Positions 5,096 through 5,881 of a stretch of DNA of 5,881 nt are shown here, in pieces. The translations under genes were made by a program, and so were the position numbers. Every line of letters starts with the position of its first letter. Within the stretch, counting starts at the first letter, position 1. The notes under the pieces are model-generated. The model was not told the origin of the DNA and searched no databases. It was given only the letters and a program-made list of their open reading frames with translations. Source of the DNA: Candidatus Cryptobacteroides faecihippi (GTDB lineage: Bacteria; Bacteroidota; Bacteroidia; Bacteroidales; UBA932); the NCBI GenBank assembly GCA_018066065.1, contig JAGHSC010000059.1:1-5881 (forward strand), in the 5' to 3' direction.

Positions 5096-5780
5096 CGACC
5101 TTCTCGCCCTTGATGAGCTTCTGGAGATTGCCCTCGCCGTCGATGTCGAAGACGATGATCGGCATGTTGCCGTCATTGCAGAGGGCGTAGGCAGTCTGGT
5201 CGAGGACCCTGAGATGCTTTGCCATCGCCTCGTCGAAGGTAATCTCGTCGTACTTGACGGCAGTCGGATCCTTCTCAGGGTCGGCCGTGTAGACTCCGTC
5301 GACGCGGGTACCCTTGAGCACGACATCGGCCTGGATCTCGAGAGCCCTGAGGGCTGCACCCGAGTCAGTCGTGAAGAATGGGTTGCCGGTACCGCCGCAG
5401 ATGAGTGCGACACCGCCTTCCTCAAGCACCTTGACTGCATTGTCACGGTTGTAGTAGCGTACGAGAGGTTCCATAGGAGTTGCAGAGAAAACCTCGGCAT
5501 TCACTCCCTCATCCTTGATGAACTGGCTGAGTGCAAGCGAATTGATAACTGTTGCGAGCATTCCCATGCGGTCACCCTCAACACGGTCGAACCCCTTGTC
5601 GAGCCCCTGAAGGCCCCTGAAGATGTTACCGCCACCGTTGACGATGGCAATCTGAAGGCCGGCCTTCGCGGCAGCCGCAACTTCCTTGGAATATTTTCTG
5701 AGGCACTCCGGATCGAGACCCTTTCCGGTCTGGCCACCGAGGCTCTCACCGCTGAGCTTAAGAAGAACTCTCTTGTACAT
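5076..5780 (-). CDS. pyrH: UMP kinase
   Basis: The 234-residue cytoplasmic enzyme phosphorylates UMP to UDP with ATP, in pyrimidine nucleotide synthesis, and belongs to the amino acid kinase fold; bacterial members are hexamers typically regulated by GTP and UTP. Landmarks are LLKLSGESL (6-14), IVNGGGNIFRG (46-56), GDRMGMLATVINSLAL (69-84), the acceptor/ATP region CGGTGNPFFTTDSGAALRA (128-146), DVVLKGTRVDGVYTADP and a C-terminal GEKVGTLVHK. The frame stays open 33 codons upstream, but I start at MYKRVLLKLSGES because this matches the family N-terminus and because the predicted promoter lies inside the longer version. The 5' region has no Shine-Dalgarno sequence. The last codons and stop are part of a 17-bp tandem repeat. 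frr follows. Confidence 0.97.
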   Translation of the reverse strand: MYKRVLLKLSGESLGGQTGKGLDPECLRKYSKEVAAAAKAGLQIAIVNGGGNIFRGLQGLDKGFDRVEGDRMGMLATVINSLALSQFIKDEGVNAEVFSATPMEPLVRYYNRDNAVKVLEEGGVALICGGTGNPFFTTDSGAALRALEIQADVVLKGTRVDGVYTADPEKDPTAVKYDEITFDEAMAKHLRVLDQTAYALCNDGNMPIIVFDIDGEGNLQKLIKGEKVGTLVHK

Positions 5781-5805
5781 TGTAGTATCGTGATTATTAT
5801 CCACG

Positions 5806-5836
5806 CAAATGTAATAAATTTCCCGATAATCACCAA
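5806..5836 (-). promoter_or_regulatory. Bacteroidota-type promoter of pyrH-frr
   Basis: On the minus strand TACATTTG (5813-5806) matches TAnnTTTG fully, and TTG (5836-5834) lies 20 bases upstream, inside the spacing known for the phylum. Transcription would begin near 5800, giving a leader of about 20 bases before the pyrH ATG. This supports the shorter pyrH start. Confidence 0.72.
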
Positions 5837-5881
5837 TCACCGCCCCGGACCCTCCGATCATTCCCCACGCCGACCCCATCC
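5837..5881. other. Window edge, GC-rich, content undetermined
   Basis: These 45 bases are markedly more GC-rich than the other intergenic DNA. On the minus strand one frame stays open from the window edge to a TGA at 5832-5830 (ending GVGNDRRVRGGDW), so this could be the tail of an upstream gene on the same strand. The stretch is too short to recognise anything. Confidence 0.3.

Noticed and set aside
5039..5500. A 153-codon minus-strand frame overlapping pyrH
   Set aside because: It is the shifted frame of pyrH, low in complexity (Ser/Arg-rich), with no domain. It runs past the pyrH stop only because the 17-bp repeat changes frame.
5781..5879. A 33-codon N-terminal extension of pyrH
   Set aside because: UMP kinases begin just before the K-L-S-G-E motif, as the 5780 start gives. 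The extension has no family resemblance and contains a full promoter match.

Overview
The window carries six genes, all read from the minus strand, and looks like chromosomal core DNA of a Bacteroidota (probably Bacteroidales) species. The evidence for this is fourfold. A DAHP synthase is fused to a C-terminal chorismate mutase. The aminotransferase closely resembles the one found with pheA in Bacteroides-type aromatic operons, as far as I remember that family. None of the genes with an upstream gap (pyrH, frr, pheA) has a Shine-Dalgarno sequence. Two sites match the Bacteroidota promoter form TTG-N17-23-TAnnTTTG. Genes are moderately GC-rich and intergenic DNA is AT-rich. I see no mobile element, CRISPR array, tRNA or rRNA.

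Reading in the direction of transcription (right to left), the first block is pyrH (UMP kinase, 5076-5780) and frr (ribosome recycling factor, 4439-5008). pyrH has its own promoter at 5806-5836. The 67-bp gap between the two genes begins inside a three-copy 17-bp tandem repeat that includes the last codons and stop of pyrH.

The second block is the Phe/Tyr operon: pheA (prephenate dehydratase), an aromatic aminotransferase, tyrA (prephenate dehydrogenase) and a DAHP synthase-chorismate mutase fusion. Each gene overlaps the next by 1-4 bases, so the genes are probably translationally coupled. Together they supply the first shikimate step, chorismate to prephenate, both prephenate branches and the final transamination. 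A U-G-containing hairpin with a T-rich tail (222-249) ends the operon. The remaining 1-221 is AT-rich and non-coding.

The most interesting part is the 194-bp gap between frr and pheA. A promoter directly after the frr stop is followed by an 18-codon open reading frame, MMSARFYCFGYYFLYQIQ, with three Phe and four Tyr codons clustered in ten positions. Next comes a perfect 9-bp hairpin with six T's, 21 bases before pheA. Segments inside the leader frame and just after its stop can pair in the mutually exclusive way needed for ribosome-mediated transcription attenuation. No annotation would normally show this leader gene. I infer that the operon is controlled by the supply of charged Phe- and Tyr-tRNA, and that the same hairpin gates readthrough from pyrH-frr.
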